DNA from: Bacillus marinisedimentorum | GTDB lineage: Bacteria; Bacillota; Bacilli; Bacillales; Bacillaceae_O | Length of the DNA: 64,000 nucleotides | NCBI RefSeq assembly: GCF_001644195.2 | Contig: NZ_LWBL02000005.1 | Span: 62,001-126,000, forward strand | Direction: 5' to 3' | Part shown: piece by piece, positions 1 to 8,330 of the stretch | Layout: each line of letters begins with the position of its first letter | How positions within the stretch are numbered: position 1 is the first letter of the stretch | Position numbers and translations under genes: made by a program | The notes under the pieces: model-generated | What the model was told of the DNA's origin: nothing | What the model saw: only the letters and a program-made list of their open reading frames with translations | Database searches by the model: none

Positions 1-358
1 TCCTATATAAAATTTCAGAAAGTTGAACCCCTTGAACCCAACTTAATATTAAAAAAGGGTATTTAAAAACAGAGCAAGAGGAATCGTTATATATAACCTG
101 GGGTACTGGTATTACATCCTTTAGAAGATTCAGGATTTTTCTTTCTATATCCATGCTTTTATTATTATTACTATATATTCGAAGAACATAATTTTCGTCA
201 GTATTGGTTGTAATTTTTAAATTTGAATTGTTTAATCCACCACTTAATGGCTCGATTTGGTTGATTCGTTTCTCTTTTAAAAATGGTTTTAGTATAATAC
301 CAGCCGTTTTAATGTCCGGCATTATCAAATCATGTGATCGTTCCCAACCAGCTTTCAT
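1..358 (-). CDS. Phosphotransferase (APH/choline kinase-like) family protein, partial
   Basis: This is the N-terminal 119 codons of a gene that runs off the left edge of the window. The translation starts MKAGWERSHDLIMP. It contains LSGGLNNSNLKITT followed by NYVLRIYS and then VPVPQVIYND and LILSWVQGV, which is the N-lobe pattern of the aminoglycoside phosphotransferase/choline kinase-like fold (glycine-rich strand, then a VLR strand carrying the ATP-binding position). The start is the ATG at 358, preceded by a GGGGGCG element. The catalytic loop lies outside the window, so the substrate cannot be judged. It is AT-rich and sits inside the decayed Tn3 element that ends at about 774, so it may be a transposon passenger. 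Confidence 0.65.
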   Translation of the reverse strand, partial: MKAGWERSHDLIMPDIKTAGIILKPFLKEKRINQIEPLSGGLNNSNLKITTNTDENYVLRIYSNNNKSMDIERKILNLLKDVIPVPQVIYNDSSCSVFKYPFLILSWVQGVQLSEILYR

Positions 359-501
359 CACTTCGCCCCCATATAGTTATGGTTTATGTACGTATTGTCT
401 AAATAATAATTGTCTGTTGGTAACAGGGAATAGAAAACTCTCTTTTATAACAAACCATACAGCATCAGCTTCAAAGGGCCGGTGCTTTAAATAAATGATC
501 C

Positions 502-645
502 AATGCCTTCAGTATCTGGAATAATCTAGATCTAACAAAAGCTGTTGAATATCAAAAATGAGCAGGTAGTTTTAATGAAGACTTATTGCACCATATGTCA
601 CCTTTAGGGTGGGAACATATAAATTTTCTATGAGAATACCATTTT
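502..645 (+). pseudogene. Remnant of Tn3-family transposase TnpA, C-terminal end
   Basis: The plus strand reads NAFSIWNNLDLTKAVEYQK, a stop, then AGSFNEDLLHHM followed by SPLGWEHINF, another stop and EYHF. Tn3-family TnpA proteins end with a segment of the form N-A-I-x-x-W-N-T, then K-A, then L-S-P-L-G-W-E-H-I-N-L-T-G-x-Y, so this is recognisable as the transposase tail. Two in-frame stops and loss of everything upstream make it a dead remnant. Its direction, running toward the terminal repeat at 737-774, is the usual arrangement at the tnpA end of such transposons. Confidence 0.75.
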
Positions 646-736
646 AATCCGGAGAAAGTGGTTTCTCATTAGATTCTTTAAGATCACTAAAACTTTCTTA
701 ATGTTGTTAAAAATGGGGAACCGTCAGGAAACTGAG

Positions 737-774
737 CTTAGCGTTATAAATCCGCATTTTCCTGACGGTACCCA
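737..774. mobile_element. Tn3-family 38-bp-type terminal inverted repeat
   Basis: Read on the minus strand from about 774 the sequence begins GGGTACCGTCAGGAAAATGC and ends AACGCTAAG at 737. This is the GGGG...TAAG layout of the 38-bp ends of Tn3-family elements and is close to the Tn1546-like ends as I remember them. The outermost G is changed. A partial inverted copy, GGGGAACCGTCAGGAAA, lies at about 715-731, so ACCGTCAGGAAA forms a perfect dyad (720-731 with 758-769). With the TnpA remnant this marks the right boundary of an old transposon. No matching left end is inside the window. Confidence 0.7.
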
Positions 775-791
775 CTGTAGGACTGGGAGCG

Positions 792-1382
792 TCACTTATC
801 ATTTAATCCCTTTCCATCCAAAATGTGCTGCATATATTTTTCAACCCTTGATTCACGGGTTTTCGGTCTTTTAGGCTTAGAAAAGTAAAGGATATATGCT
901 CTTTGCCGACCCGGCGTCAATGATTCAAAAGCCGTTTTCAATTCAGGGTTTTCATCAAATTTTTTTTGGAGTTCTTGGGGAATTTCTGCATCCTTTTTAA
1001 ACTCCACTTCCAAACCGGATTTTTCAACTTCAATGGCTTCGTTAATATAGTCTATCAAGATGGTTTCCATTTCATCTATTTGCTGCATATTGGTGAACCG
1101 AATCTGCCGGCTTGCCTGTACATTTTCCGTTTGTTGAATGAGAATATCATGATTATCCTTTAATAAGACACCTTTGAAAAACAAAATTGCACAGTAGTTT
1201 TTAAAACCATGTATTAAAGCGATGTTTTTACTCTGAAACGTGTAACAGGGAACACCCCACTTCAATTCCTCGGCCAGCTGGCAGTCAAGAAGGATCGTTC
1301 TCAATTTCTCAAATTCTTCCCGCCACTTTTTTTCTTTCGTTAAAAATTCATCAACTTTAGGGTTCATTTTGCTATTTGTCAT
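792..1382 (-). CDS. YdeI-like DUF1801-domain protein
   Basis: A cytosolic protein of about 196 residues of the YdeI/DUF1801 family. The N-terminal two-thirds carries the DUF1801-type motifs (EELKWGVPCYTF, GFKNYCAILFFKG), and the C-terminal tail (LTPGRQRAYILYFSKPKRP, then R-x-x-R-x-E-K-Y) is the positively charged YdeI-like extension. The molecular role of the family is not established. The ATG at 1382 is preferred because AAGGGGTG lies 7 nt upstream; an in-frame ATG at 1409 has no such site. It is a single gene downstream of the catabolic operon and shows no obvious functional link to it. Confidence 0.75.
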   Translation of the reverse strand: MTNSKMNPKVDEFLTKEKKWREEFEKLRTILLDCQLAEELKWGVPCYTFQSKNIALIHGFKNYCAILFFKGVLLKDNHDILIQQTENVQASRQIRFTNMQQIDEMETILIDYINEAIEVEKSGLEVEFKKDAEIPQELQKKFDENPELKTAFESLTPGRQRAYILYFSKPKRPKTRESRVEKYMQHILDGKGLNDK

Positions 1383-1441
1383 CAAAGAACACCCCTTTTC
1401 AATGTTCAACTTCCTTCTGTTCCTTTTTTGAACACGAATAA

Positions 1442-1476
1442 GAACCGGTGATCCCTTACCTGGAATCGACCGGTTC
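1442..1476 (-). terminator. Possible terminator of the 2-oxoacid dehydrogenase operon
   Basis: An 8-bp perfect dyad, GAACCGGT/ACCGGTTC, spans the stop codon of the E3 gene and is followed on the minus strand by TTATT. The loop is about 19 nt and the T-tract is weak, so termination is plausible but not strong. Confidence 0.4.
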
Positions 1477-2895
1477 CTTCTTTATTTTTGCAGGCGCCAT
1501 ATGAATTGCTTCCTGTTTCAGCGCTTCTGCCGCTTCAAGAATCCCTTCATTAAAAGAAGGGTGTGCGTAAAGAGGGAATCGGAAATCCTCCTCCCGTGCT
1601 GCCATCTCGAGGCCGAGTGTGCCTGCTGCCAGCATCTCGACAGCTGCCGGGCCGACTGCATGGAATCCTATGATGGCATCTGTTTCCGGATCACTGATCA
1701 TTTTTACAAATCCGCCGGTCTCCCCATTGATTGCAGCATATCCGTTGCCTGCCATGGAAAACTGGCCGATCCTCGGATTGCTGTAGTGCTTCCGGGCTTT
1801 TTCTTCCGTCATGCCTGCGGATACTGCCGGCGGAATAGCGTGGATGACTTCAGGCATGAAGGTAAGGTCCACTTCCGGCTTGCCGCCTGCCATGGCCTCT
1901 GCAGCCGCTTTCCCCTGTTTAATCGCTTTTACCGCCAGGGCAGGGCCGGCTGTAATGTCACCCGCCGCAAAGATGGATGATACCGAGGTCCGTGCTTCAT
2001 GGTCGGTATCGAGCAGGCCTTCTTCCGTCTGGCGTAGTCCAAGCCGGTTCAGGCCGAGTTTTTCCAGATTTGCATGGCGTGCCGTCTCGGTACAGAATTG
2101 GCTGCCGGCGACCGTATGAACACCTTCACCTGCTCTATACTTGACTTCAGCATGTCCCTCAAAGGCGGAAACCTGATTTATTTTGGCGCCTTTGATCAGT
2201 TTTATCTTCTGCTTTTTCAAATTCCGTTCGAGCTCCCGGCTGATGGATGAATCATAAGGAAGCCTTTCGTCTGGATACAGAAGGGTGACCTGTGCGCCGG
2301 CCGCCCTGAAGCTGAAAGCTGTTTCCAGCGCTTGATAACCGCTGCCGGCAATAATAAGGTATTCAGGCACTTCAACCATGCGGTACACCTGGCGCATGCT
2401 GAGGATGCGCTTGCCATCAAGCGGCACTGTTTCCGGCACACGATCTTCCGTACCGGCTGCAACAAGGGCATGCTTGAAGCGGAACACCTCAAATTTCATG
2501 CCGCTTTCAACGCCGATCCGGTCTTCCGATAAAAAGGAGGCTGTTCCGTTGATCACTTCGATTTTGTTCGCCTGGCACAGCCCTTCCACCCCTTTTCTCA
2601 GGCGGCTGACTACTTTTTCCTTATATGCCTGCAACCGGTCGAGGTCGATACCGCTTCCCTGCATCTCCAGCCCAATTTCCTGAAGGTGCTTTTTTTCACA
2701 GGCTTTTTGGGCAGCATGGGCAAACACTTTGGAAGGGATGCAGCCTTCGTTGAGGCACAGGCCGCCAAGCTGGTTTTTCTCGATCAATGTCACTTCAAGG
2801 CCAAGCTGGGCCGCCCTGATGGCTGCGGTATATCCTGCCGGCCCGCCGCCGATGATGACAACCTCTTTTTCCTCGGCGATTTCGCCAACGACCAT
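1456..2895 (-). CDS. Dihydrolipoyl dehydrogenase (E3) of a 2-oxoacid dehydrogenase complex
   Basis: A flavoprotein of 479 residues that reoxidises dihydrolipoamide on E2 with NAD+. The FAD site VVIIGGGPAGYTAA is at residues 12-25, the redox-active disulfide is C47/C52 in GGLCLNEGCIPSK, the second Rossmann site is IIAGSGYQALE, and the second FAD motif is SIFAAGDIT. The C-terminal dimer-interface base is in YAHPSFNEGILEA. The loop departs from the common GGTCLNVGC form but keeps both cysteines and the following lysine. It is the last gene of E1alpha-E1beta-E2-E3 and starts essentially at the E2 stop, so it is a dedicated E3. Context suggests it serves phenylpyruvate or branched-chain 2-oxoacid oxidation. 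Confidence 0.9.
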   Translation of the reverse strand: MVVGEIAEEKEVVIIGGGPAGYTAAIRAAQLGLEVTLIEKNQLGGLCLNEGCIPSKVFAHAAQKACEKKHLQEIGLEMQGSGIDLDRLQAYKEKVVSRLRKGVEGLCQANKIEVINGTASFLSEDRIGVESGMKFEVFRFKHALVAAGTEDRVPETVPLDGKRILSMRQVYRMVEVPEYLIIAGSGYQALETAFSFRAAGAQVTLLYPDERLPYDSSISRELERNLKKQKIKLIKGAKINQVSAFEGHAEVKYRAGEGVHTVAGSQFCTETARHANLEKLGLNRLGLRQTEEGLLDTDHEARTSVSSIFAAGDITAGPALAVKAIKQGKAAAEAMAGGKPEVDLTFMPEVIHAIPPAVSAGMTEEKARKHYSNPRIGQFSMAGNGYAAINGETGGFVKMISDPETDAIIGFHAVGPAAVEMLAAGTLGLEMAAREEDFRFPLYAHPSFNEGILEAAEALKQEAIHMAPAKIKKEPVDSR

Positions 2896-4185
2896 TTATA
2901 CCATCTCCAGCATCATTAGATTCGGGTGCTCAATCAGTTCCACGAGCCGGTTGGTGAAGGCTACCGCAGCTGCCCCGTCTGCAACACGGTGATCGAAACT
3001 CATGGATACGTTCATCATGGAACGGATGACGATTTCATCGCTATCGTTCACTACCGGCCGTCTTTTCGTTTTATGGAAAGCCGCCAGGCCCGTTTCAGGA
3101 TAGTTGATGATCGGTGTTGCCCCGGTCGAGCCTGTCTGGCCGACGTTGCTGATTGTGAACGTGCTGCCTGTCATTTCTGTCATGTTCAGCTTGTTGTTTC
3201 GGGCTTTTTCCACCAATGCTTTCAGTTCCGTATGAATGGCGGACAGCGATTTGCGGTCTGCATGTTTGATAACCGGCACAATCAAGCCATCTTCCGTGTC
3301 TACCGCCACCCCGATATGGTATTGGTTTTCAAGGATGATTTGCTCATGTTCTTCATCAAGTCTGGCATTGAAAACAGGAAAATCTTTTAATGCAATGGCA
3401 GCTGCCTTAACGAACACAGCCGTCATTGAAATCCTTTTGCCGTGTTTTTTCCATTCTTCGCGCAGTTCCTGGATATCCGTGACGTCCGCTTCTTCAAAAT
3501 TGGTCACATGCGGTATCGTGTAGAGCGATTTTGCCATCTTCCGGGCGATTTGCTTGCGCCGTCCCCTGAATGGAATGGTCTGCTGCTCCGGAGCTTTTTG
3601 TTCCTCCACTACCATGTTGAGCGTTTCGGTTTCCGGCTTTCCGGCTGGTGATGGGACGTTTTCAGATTCCGGCGCGTTTTCTTTCAGTGCAGGTCCTTCT
3701 GAAACCCCATCTTCTGTTTCCTTTCCGGCATGGTCTGCGATCCAGCGGTATACATCATCATCGGTCACTCTTCCGCCGGTTCCCGTCCCTTCCACATTTT
3801 CAATGTCGATGCCGTTGTCACGGGCAATTTTCCTAGTGAACGGTGCGGCCAGAACACGGCGGCCCGGTTGGCTCCGTTTGATGCTCACTGTCATGTGCCC
3901 GGTCTTCCCCTGGCCGGCCTCCCGCTTTTCTGGTGCCGGTTTCTCCGCCACTCCAGTATCCAGGATCAGTAAAGGCGTACCCACTTTCACGGTACTTTGC
4001 GGCTCGATTAAAATATCACGTATTTTACCGGCTGCAGGTGCAGGGATTTCTGCCGTCATCTTGTCTGTCTGGATCTCAAGAAGGGGCTGGTCGGCGGCGA
4101 CTTCATCGCCGACCTTCACGAAATAGCTGATCACTTCGCCTTCCGTCATCCCTTCACCAATGTCGGTTAATTTTACTTCAACCAT
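2896..4185 (-). CDS. Dihydrolipoamide acyltransferase (E2) of a 2-oxoacid dehydrogenase complex
   Basis: The 429-residue core subunit, which transfers the acyl group from E1-bound TPP to CoA. Residues 1-76 form one lipoyl domain with the lipoylated lysine at about K42 (QTDKMTAEI). A charged linker follows, then a peripheral-subunit-binding domain (AAPFTRKIARDNGIDIENV to GRVTDDDVYRWI). Another linker leads to the catalytic domain from about residue 205, ending in the acyltransferase motif SFDHRVADGA. A GGGGGAG site precedes the ATG. The single lipoyl domain and the domain order fit branched-chain-type E2 proteins. The family alone does not fix the substrate; the neighbouring phenylalanine dehydrogenase points to phenylpyruvate. 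Confidence 0.9.
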   Translation of the reverse strand: MVEVKLTDIGEGMTEGEVISYFVKVGDEVAADQPLLEIQTDKMTAEIPAPAAGKIRDILIEPQSTVKVGTPLLILDTGVAEKPAPEKREAGQGKTGHMTVSIKRSQPGRRVLAAPFTRKIARDNGIDIENVEGTGTGGRVTDDDVYRWIADHAGKETEDGVSEGPALKENAPESENVPSPAGKPETETLNMVVEEQKAPEQQTIPFRGRRKQIARKMAKSLYTIPHVTNFEEADVTDIQELREEWKKHGKRISMTAVFVKAAAIALKDFPVFNARLDEEHEQIILENQYHIGVAVDTEDGLIVPVIKHADRKSLSAIHTELKALVEKARNNKLNMTEMTGSTFTISNVGQTGSTGATPIINYPETGLAAFHKTKRRPVVNDSDEIVIRSMMNVSMSFDHRVADGAAAVAFTNRLVELIEHPNLMMLEMV

Positions 4186-4200
4186 CTTTCTCCCCCTTTC

Positions 4201-5196
4201 CTAAAAGTCCATCGTTTTAAGCACCGCCTGCTTGATGCGCTTTTTGTCCGGGAGATAATGATCTTCGAGAGCATAAACCGGGACAGGGACATCGAAGCCT
4301 GCAACTCTGGCAATCGGCGCTTTCAAATATAAAAATGACGTATCATTGATCAGCGAGATGAGTTCTGCGCCAACACCGCCTGTCAGCTGGGCTTCATGGA
4401 CGATGACGGCCCGGCCTGTTTTTTGCACGGATTCGGCAATCGTTTCCCGGTCAAGCGGATAGAGGGTGCGCAGGTCAATGATTTCACATTTGATACCTTC
4501 TTCCTTCAGTTCGGCCGCGGCCTTTTCCGCAAGCGGAATCATGGCACCCCACGCAAAAATCGTGATGTCCTCTCCTTCTAGCACGCGGCTCGCTTTTCCG
4601 ATTTCAACCGTGTACTTCCCTTCCGGCACATCGATGCGGCCGGCCCGGTAGCTTTTCATCGGTTCGAGAAACAGGATCGGATCTTCATCTTCTATGCTGG
4701 ATATCAAGAGCCCCTTTGCATCATACGGGTTGGAAGGACAGACGACTTTAATCCCCGGCATATGGGTGAATAGGGCTTCGACACTGTCTGAATGGATTTC
4801 CGGTGCCCGCACCCCTGCCCCATATGGCGCCCGGATGACCATCGGCATGGTGAAATGGCCAAGTGTCCTTGAGCGCATGCGGCTGACATGGGTCGCAACC
4901 TGTTCGAAAGCCGGATAAATAAAGCCGAGAAACTGCATTTCCACGACAGGACGGAAACCGGCAGCCGCCAGCCCGACCGATGTCCCGACGATGCCTGATT
5001 CACTGAGCGGCGTATCGATGACCCGGTCGGCACCGAACTTTTCCATCAGCCCGTCCGTCGCCCGGAAAACCCCGCCGTTTTTGCCGACATCTTCGCCGAG
5101 CAGCAGGACTTCATCATGCTCTGCAAGCATAACCTCAAGGGCATCGGTGACAGCCTGCACCATTGTCAGCTTTTTCGTTTCAACTGCGGCTTTCAT
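4201..5196 (-). CDS. 2-oxoacid dehydrogenase E1 component, beta subunit
   Basis: A 331-residue beta subunit of the TPP-dependent decarboxylase, of the branched-chain 2-oxoacid/pyruvate dehydrogenase type. It begins with the conserved run LTMVQAVTDALEVMLAEHDE and GEDVGKNGGVFRAT, and has the pyrimidine-binding and interface segment DTPLSESGIVGTSVGLAAAG and the C-terminal VPVPYALEDHYLPD-like region. Its ATG overlaps the stop of the alpha subunit by four bases, which indicates translational coupling and a fixed 1:1 partnership. E2 follows 15 bp downstream. Confidence 0.9.
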   Translation of the reverse strand: MKAAVETKKLTMVQAVTDALEVMLAEHDEVLLLGEDVGKNGGVFRATDGLMEKFGADRVIDTPLSESGIVGTSVGLAAAGFRPVVEMQFLGFIYPAFEQVATHVSRMRSRTLGHFTMPMVIRAPYGAGVRAPEIHSDSVEALFTHMPGIKVVCPSNPYDAKGLLISSIEDEDPILFLEPMKSYRAGRIDVPEGKYTVEIGKASRVLEGEDITIFAWGAMIPLAEKAAAELKEEGIKCEIIDLRTLYPLDRETIAESVQKTGRAVIVHEAQLTGGVGAELISLINDTSFLYLKAPIARVAGFDVPVPVYALEDHYLPDKKRIKQAVLKTMDF

Positions 5197-6263
5197 AGCA
5201 CCTCTCCTTTCCGCAATGCTGTGTACTCTTCCTTTTGCTGCTCGACTGTCCAGGTCATCCGGTTAAAGACATGATCGAACATAAGGGCCGGGTCTGCTTC
5301 CGGCACAGCTTCCACTTCGGAAATGGCCAATTCGATTTCAGCCGCAATCTCATCTTGCACATTTGCGGCCCATTCATCATCCCACCAGCCGTTATTTTTC
5401 ATCAGCCGCTCGATGCGCAGCAGCGGATCTGCTGCCCCCCGGCGTTCCTCGCTTTCCGCCTGATTTCTGTACTTTGTCGGATCATCCGTCGTCGTATGGG
5501 CGCCGTAACGCCAGGTCACCGCTTCGATCAGCGTCGGTTCCCCTGTTTTGCGGGCCCGCTCCAGCGCCTCTTCTGTCACCGCATTGACGGCAAACACGTC
5601 ATTCCCATCAACGCGTACGCCGGGGATATCGTAAGCGACCGCTTTTTGGGCGATCGTTTTCGACTTCATTTGCTTTTTGATCGGAAGGGATATCGCATAG
5701 CCATTATTCTGGTTGAAGAAAACGACCGGCAAGTTGAAAACGCTCGCAAAGTTGAGCGCTTCATGGAAGTCGCCTTCCGAAGTGGCCCCATCCCCGAAGT
5801 AAGCGATTGACACATTGTTCGATCCTCTCTTTTTTTCCGCCCATGCGGCACCGGCTGCATGTGGAAGCTGCGTGGCGATCGGGACACCCGGCGGGAAAAT
5901 CTTCCGGTCCTGCGGCGGAACACATCCTTCCGGCCGGCCGCTCCAGAACAGCAAAACGGTGGCAAGCGGCTGGCCGAAAGTCATCATGGCGCCATGATCC
6001 CTGTAGGTCGGGAACATCCAGTCATCCGCCTGAAGCGCACTCGCACTTCCGACCTGGGCAGCTTCCTGTCCTTCAAAAGGGGCATATGTGCCAATGCGCC
6101 CCTGCCTCTGGAGGCTGACCGCTTTCCGGTCAAATGTCCTGAGGCGCAGCAGCTTGCTGTAAAAATCCCGGGCACGTTCTTTTGTCACTGAATCCTTATA
6201 TGAATCATCCGTAATATTTCCCTGTCCGTCGACAATCTGTTTCATTGGAAATTCGCTTTCCAT
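5193..6263 (-). CDS. 2-oxoacid dehydrogenase E1 component, alpha subunit
   Basis: A 356-residue alpha subunit that binds TPP and decarboxylates the 2-oxoacid. The TPP/Mg2+ motif runs from GDG at residues 157-159 (FGDGATSEGDFHEAL) to NNGYAIS at about 187. The phosphorylation-loop-like segment RYGAHTTTDDPTKYR is conserved as in branched-chain E1alpha proteins. The ATG has AGAGAGGTGA just upstream. The gene lies 28 bp after the phenylalanine dehydrogenase stop, so phenylpyruvate made by that enzyme is the simplest substrate and the product would be phenylacetyl-CoA. Branched-chain or pyruvate specificity cannot be excluded from sequence alone. Confidence 0.88.
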   Translation of the reverse strand: MESEFPMKQIVDGQGNITDDSYKDSVTKERARDFYSKLLRLRTFDRKAVSLQRQGRIGTYAPFEGQEAAQVGSASALQADDWMFPTYRDHGAMMTFGQPLATVLLFWSGRPEGCVPPQDRKIFPPGVPIATQLPHAAGAAWAEKKRGSNNVSIAYFGDGATSEGDFHEALNFASVFNLPVVFFNQNNGYAISLPIKKQMKSKTIAQKAVAYDIPGVRVDGNDVFAVNAVTEEALERARKTGEPTLIEAVTWRYGAHTTTDDPTKYRNQAESEERRGAADPLLRIERLMKNNGWWDDEWAANVQDEIAAEIELAISEVEAVPEADPALMFDHVFNRMTWTVEQQKEEYTALRKGEVL

Positions 6264-6291
6264 TCTTTCACCTCTCTCTTAAACTTTCAAT

Positions 6292-7434
6292 CTATACTCG
6301 CACCGCCCATTTCGGGCGCTTTAAATGGGTGAAGAAGCTGTTGCGGCGGTTTCTTGAGGCCATGCGCCGTTCACAGTAACGGTTGGCGGCTTCCACGGTG
6401 GGGATTCCTTCCCGGGCCGCATCCAGGTAGATTTCGAGCAGAGATCCGTAAATGGATTTCGTCTTTTGGAGGACGCGGTTTTTATTGGGGCCATACAATT
6501 CATCGGACACCTGGATGAGGCCGCCGCTGTTTGCGAGATAATCAGGGGCATAAAGAATGCCTTTCTCAGATAAGATCCTCCCATGTTCAAGAGTTAGAAG
6601 CTGGTTATTGGCCGAACCGGCGACTGCTTTTACCTTCAAACGATCGATTGTATCATCGTTAATGATTCCCCCGAAAGCACACGGCACAAAAATATCCGCA
6701 TCCACCGCATAAATTTCATCGCCCTGCACGACGTTGACCGTACGGTTCAATTCCCTCGCTTTTGAAACAATCCGGTCGATCGCCTTTGTATTGATGTCAG
6801 CGACATACAGGTCCGCCCCTTCATCAAGGAGCCGCTCGGCCACTTTGCCGCCCACTTTTCCGAGCCCCTGGATTGCATACGTTTTACCGCTTAGTGAATT
6901 GTCGCCCCACAAAAGTTCATTCGTTGCCTGGAGCGCGTAAATCACACCGAGCGCTGTCGGTACGGAAGAGTCGCCGCTGCCGCCGTATTCTTCAGGCACA
7001 CCGACAATGCAGTTCGTTTCTTTGCAGGCATGAATGAAGTCTTCGGGATCGGTCCCCATATCGGTTCCGGTGTAAAACCGGCCGTTCAATGATTCGACGA
7101 ACTGCCCGAAAGCCCTAAACAGTTCCGGGGATTTATCCTTTGTCGGGTCGCCTATGATGACAGCCTTGCCTCCCCCGAAGTCCACATCTGCGGCAGCACA
7201 TTTATACGTCATGCCTTTTGATAATCTCAGTACGTCTTCGAGCGCTTCGTCAACGCTTTTATATGGACGCATCCTGCACCCGCCAAGAGCCGGGCCGAGC
7301 GTTGTGTTATGAATGGCAATAATGGCTTGCAGTCCAGTATCAGGATCATTGCAGAAAATAACCTGTTCATGTTCAGAAATCTTTTCGAACATCTCCAATA
7401 TTTCCACCTCATTTTGCTGGTTTTCGATATCCAT
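6292..7434 (-). CDS. pdh: Phenylalanine dehydrogenase (NAD-dependent)
   Basis: A 380-residue Glu/Leu/Phe/Val dehydrogenase converting L-phenylalanine to phenylpyruvate and ammonium. Catalytic lysines are K78 (GMTYKCA) and K90 (FGGGKAV), with the aspartate in YTGTDMGTD, followed by the Rossmann motif [12 protein letters not shown]. The assignment to phenylalanine rather than leucine dehydrogenase rests on [14 protein letters not shown] (leucine enzymes have GNPSPVTA at this place) and on the C-terminal tail [14 protein letters not shown]. Both match the Lysinibacillus sphaericus and Bacillus badius phenylalanine dehydrogenases as I recall them. The N-terminus is the same length as those. The RBS before the ATG is weak. 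It sits between a TrpXYZ-like importer and the E1-E2-E3 genes. Confidence 0.9.
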   Translation of the reverse strand: MDIENQQNEVEILEMFEKISEHEQVIFCNDPDTGLQAIIAIHNTTLGPALGGCRMRPYKSVDEALEDVLRLSKGMTYKCAAADVDFGGGKAVIIGDPTKDKSPELFRAFGQFVESLNGRFYTGTDMGTDPEDFIHACKETNCIVGVPEEYGGSGDSSVPTALGVIYALQATNELLWGDNSLSGKTYAIQGLGKVGGKVAERLLDEGADLYVADINTKAIDRIVSKARELNRTVNVVQGDEIYAVDADIFVPCAFGGIINDDTIDRLKVKAVAGSANNQLLTLEHGRILSEKGILYAPDYLANSGGLIQVSDELYGPNKNRVLQKTKSIYGSLLEIYLDAAREGIPTVEAANRYCERRMASRNRRNSFFTHLKRPKWAVRV

Positions 7435-7535
7435 CTTTAATTTTGCGTAAAAAAGAAGGGAAGATATGATTAAGCGCCGCTCATGAAACTCCCCTGATAT
7501 ATGTTTATTTTTATTGTTGCTTGAATAGTAGTCTG

Positions 7536-8330
7536 CTAGCTTAAAAGAGCCCGGTCGCTCGCCATCTTTTCGCCCCTGATCCGCTGGAACTCGGTCAGAA
7601 GCTTTTCAACAGTGAGCTTCTGTTTCTCTTCTTCATTGAAGGAAAGGATGATTTGCCCTTTATCCATCATGACAAGCCTGTTGCCAAGTTCAATGGCCTG
7701 CTGCATATTGTGAGTGACCATCAGCGTCGTCAGCTGGTACCTGGATACAATTTCTTTCGTCAGGCCGGTGATCAGCTCGGCACGGGATGGGTCAAGGGCC
7801 GCCGTATGCTCGTCAAGGAGCAGGATATCCGGCTCGGTGAAGGTCGCCATCAGGAGAGACAGGGCCTGCCGCTCCCCTCCTGATAAAAGGCCAACTTTCG
7901 CATTGAGACGATTTTCCAGCCCGAGATGGAGCTGTTCCAGAACTTCTTTGAAGTAAGCCCTGCGTTTTTTCGTCACACCGCTGCGAAGCGTCCGCCGTTT
8001 ATTCCGTGAATAGGCCATCGCCAGATTTTCTTCGATTGTCATCGACGGGGAGGTCCCGGCCATTGGATCCTGGAACACCCTTCCGATCATGCGGGACCTC
8101 TGGTATTCCGGCAGGGCGGTCACGTTCCTGTCATTGATGGCGACCGTTCCCATATCGGGGATGAGCACGCCGGAAACGATATTCATCAGCGTCGATTTGC
8201 CTGCTCCGTTGCTGCCGATGATCGTCACAAAGTCTCCGGACTGCAATTCCAGATCCACATGGTCAATTGCAATCTTCTCATCAGGTGTGCCTTCGTTGAA
8301 AACCTTGTTGATCTGTTTAAGGTGCAGCAA
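7536..8330 (-). CDS. ABC transporter ATP-binding protein (TrpZ-like), copy 1
   Basis: The cytosolic ATPase of an importer of the TrpXYZ/substrate-binding PF04392 type. It has Walker [10 protein letters not shown], signature [12 protein letters not shown], Walker [13 protein letters not shown] and the switch histidine region [10 protein letters not shown] place the start at the TTG at 8330 ([11 protein letters not shown]) because GAGGGTGG lies 5 nt upstream and the paralogue at 26.9 kb has the same arrangement; longer reading toward 8366 would lie inside the permease gene. It overlaps the permease stop by 14 bp. Together with its neighbours it probably imports an aromatic amino acid for the dehydrogenase encoded next. 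Confidence 0.85.
   Translation of the reverse strand: MLHLKQINKVFNEGTPDEKIAIDHVDLELQSGDFVTIIGSNGAGKSTLMNIVSGVLIPDMGTVAINDRNVTALPEYQRSRMIGRVFQDPMAGTSPSMTIEENLAMAYSRNKRRTLRSGVTKKRRAYFKEVLEQLHLGLENRLNAKVGLLSGGERQALSLLMATFTEPDILLLDEHTAALDPSRAELITGLTKEIVSRYQLTTLMVTHNMQQAIELGNRLVMMDKGQIILSFNEEEKQKLTVEKLLTEFQRIRGEKMASDRALLS

Noticed and set aside
204-494. 96-codon open frame on the plus strand
   Set aside because: It is the antisense shadow of the phosphotransferase-like gene reading on the minus strand from 358, has no RBS and has no recognisable motif.
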